Assembly: GCA_019096065.1 (NCBI GenBank)
Contig: JAGUCH010000007.1
Span: forward strand, 6,718,501 to 6,782,500
DNA length: 64,000 bases
Source: Paracyclopina nana
Taxonomy: Eukaryota > Arthropoda > Copepoda > Cyclopoida > Cyclopettidae
Reading direction: 5' to 3'
Under the pieces are notes generated by a model. The model searched no databases, was not told where the DNA came from, and saw only the letters and a program-made list of their open reading frames with translations. Numbering within the stretch: the stretch's first letter is position 1; every line of letters starts with the position of its first letter. Shown in pieces: positions 62,525-64,000 of this stretch. The position numbers were made by a program, and so were the translations under genes.

Positions 62525-64000
62525 ATGACGCCAGTAAGCTGCTTTCTTTGGCCCTCTATGTACTTGATGGCCTTCTTTGTGTATGCCTACTGGATCCTGT
62601 TCAGTGAACTGGCCCAGGCGGCCGTGGTCCCGGGGACGTCACCCCGGAGCCGCGTCGCTGATCTTTACACCCCGGACGCAAAGGTCACGTCATTCACCAC
62701 CTACGACTGCGCGCACCCCGATGCCATCCACGAAGCCATCGACCTGAGTCAGCCAGAGCTCTGCGAGGACATTCGAGCGCATATCAGGCCCCGTCAATAT
62801 CACAGTCCAGGTGCTCCAGACCGCGTCGACCCTCTCGATCAAGGCCTTCCGGTGCAGGGTGCATTTGTCCCGACAAGTGACAAGATGTGGATACGATAGC
62901 ATCAGTTATGGCAGTCAAATGACTGATGTCAACCGGCCCTACTTGGTAACCCCACAAGCGTGTCGGGAGGCCGCGGAGAAGCATTACCTGATAGTGGAGA
63001 ACAAGAAGGTGGAGGTAGCTCTCAATAATCCGACCTCGCTCTCTTATTTCTCCAAAGGAGGATTGGATAAGGACCACAAGTGCACCACCACCACTTTCAC
63101 CAGCGGAGGTGTCACGTTCTACAAATCATACGAGACCACCACCATCCATGCGCTGGTAGAGCCAATTTACGGGAAGCTGAATACGGCCAACGGGCGGGTG
63201 GTGTTCTCCAACCACTTGACGGCGAATTTCCAGGACCTCATCGTGCAGGACGATGCGGAAGGTACTATTGTGTGGCCCAAGCGGAAGTCACCTCGCTGCG
63301 AGGACGAGCTTAGTGAGGTGTATCGAGGGCCTGCCGTGCTCTATCCTCACCGGAACGCCACCAGCCTCATGGGAGGAGCTGGACATCTTGGCGATCTCCT
63401 CCTGCTAGCCCATGAGGAGGAGTCAAGGTTCGCGGGGTTCGTCCTCAAAGGAGTACAATCCATGTGTCAGCGGAAGCTGTTCACCACCCAGCTGAGGGAC
63501 TTTGCCATCCTCTTGGTGGGGCCCGGGGAAGGGCCCCTGCAAGCCAAGTACCTGCACCCAGAGGACATGGACGGAGCGAACATCCAGACGCAGCTCGCGT
63601 TTGTACACTCACAACATGCGCTGCACATTCAGGATCGGTTTAAATTCTTACAAGAACTGATTTGCAAAAATGAGCGCGCAATCTTACACTCCAAGTTGCA
63701 GAGCATGGCCTCCGGATCATCGTCATACGCCACCCTGGACAGCCACGGACCCGGCCATCTCGTCACGAGGGCGGGGGCCGTGGCCTACGTGACGTCCTGC
63801 TACCCTGTACAGGCGGTCACCCGGTCCATCGACAATTGCACCCAGGAAATTCCCGTGCTGGTCAACAACGAGACCCGGTTTGCGGACCCGCTGTCGTTTA
63901 TCTTGACCGACCGGCCGAGCGTGGTCCCGTGCGACTCGATCACGCCCATCAAGTGGCGCATACACAATCAATGGATGTGCGCCACGCCCCAGATCCACGC
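62525..64000 (+). CDS. env: Envelope-like glycoprotein of the retroelement, frame-broken and cut by the window edge
   Basis: Starts at 62525 with an N-terminal hydrophobic signal (LMAFFVYAYWILFSELA), then TTYDCAHPDA and an early cysteine (LCED). The frame changes near 62780-62793; the second frame is open without a stop to the window end at 64000, about 400 codons, and is rich in cysteine, with several N-glycosylation sequons (for example NCT, NNET). The spacing of the N-terminal cysteines recalls glycoproteins of chuvirus-type viruses, which arthropod LTR elements have captured more than once; this is from memory and unverified. The transmembrane anchor must lie beyond the edge. Because of the break, this copy could not give a full-length product from one frame. 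Confidence 0.75.

Larger units (their letters stand above)
54831..64000 (+). mobile_element. Ty3/Gypsy-type LTR retroelement with envelope (errantivirus-like), right end outside
   Basis: The base composition jumps from AT-rich to GC-rich at about 54831, where TGTGTAGCAGG begins, inside an R1 repeat whose expected continuation is lost. The order is leader, gag, protease, reverse transcriptase, RNase H, integrase, then an envelope-like frame, all on the plus strand. The 3' LTR is not in the window, so LTR limits and age cannot be measured. The gag, integrase and env frames each contain at least one break (see those entries), so this copy is probably not functional, unless the breaks are assembly errors. 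Confidence 0.92.

Overview
The window reads as nuclear DNA of an arthropod, probably a crustacean. The evidence is AT-rich, repeat-loaded noncoding DNA, GT-AG introns, arthropod-type core promoters (TATA plus CAGT-like initiator), and orthologues of arthropod genes: a hamlet/EVI1-type zinc-finger protein, spätzle, lola/tramtrack-type BTB zinc-finger genes, myoglianin and polychaetoid/ZO-1. I cannot fix the species from the sequence.

Layout. 1-4316: repeats, one orphan candidate exon, and the hamlet 3' side. 4317-6740 (-): C-terminal exons of the hamlet/PRDM16/EVI1-like gene. 6741-11899: noncoding, with a nested foldback element containing two tRNA-like units. 11900-14731 (-): complete six-exon ABCF2 gene, two introns of which are homologous to each other. 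16100-17643 (-): complete three-exon spätzle-like gene with TATA box and polyadenylation signal. 21133-25106 (-) and 25818-31595 (+): two divergent BTB zinc-finger genes. The first has two alternative terminal zinc-finger exons. The second holds, in its first intron and on the opposite strand, a small two-exon gene for a secreted cysteine-free protein, and in its second intron a Mutator-like element with a 9-bp target-site duplication. 34939-43558 (+): complete four-exon myoglianin/GDF8/11-type TGF-beta gene. 44782-46314 (+): complete three-exon MYND/MSS51-like gene. 46904-51579 (-): nine exons of polychaetoid/ZO-1, covering PDZ1, PDZ2, PDZ3, SH3, guanylate kinase and proline-rich tail, 5' end not in view. 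A degenerate copy of its 3' end lies at 46340-46520. 54831-64000: a GC-rich Ty3/Gypsy-type LTR retroelement with gag, pol and an envelope-like glycoprotein, inserted into an older host repeat and running off the right edge.

The host genes are unrelated conserved loci, not a pathway cluster: translation (ABCF2), secreted cystine-knot ligands (spätzle, myoglianin), transcription factors (hamlet, two BTB-ZF) and junction scaffold (ZO-1). A palindromic MITE (about 275-295 bp, ends CCCAACCAGAAAT) occurs at least seven times from 23 to 49.5 kb, often right beside exons. The observations I rate highest are the paired homologous ABCF2 introns, the nested secreted-peptide gene, the inverted MITE pair bracketing two ZO-1 exons, the alternative BTB zinc-finger exons, and the envelope-bearing retroelement with a clear -1 frameshift signal. 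Exon models come from reading splice sites and frames by eye; no search or transcript data was available.
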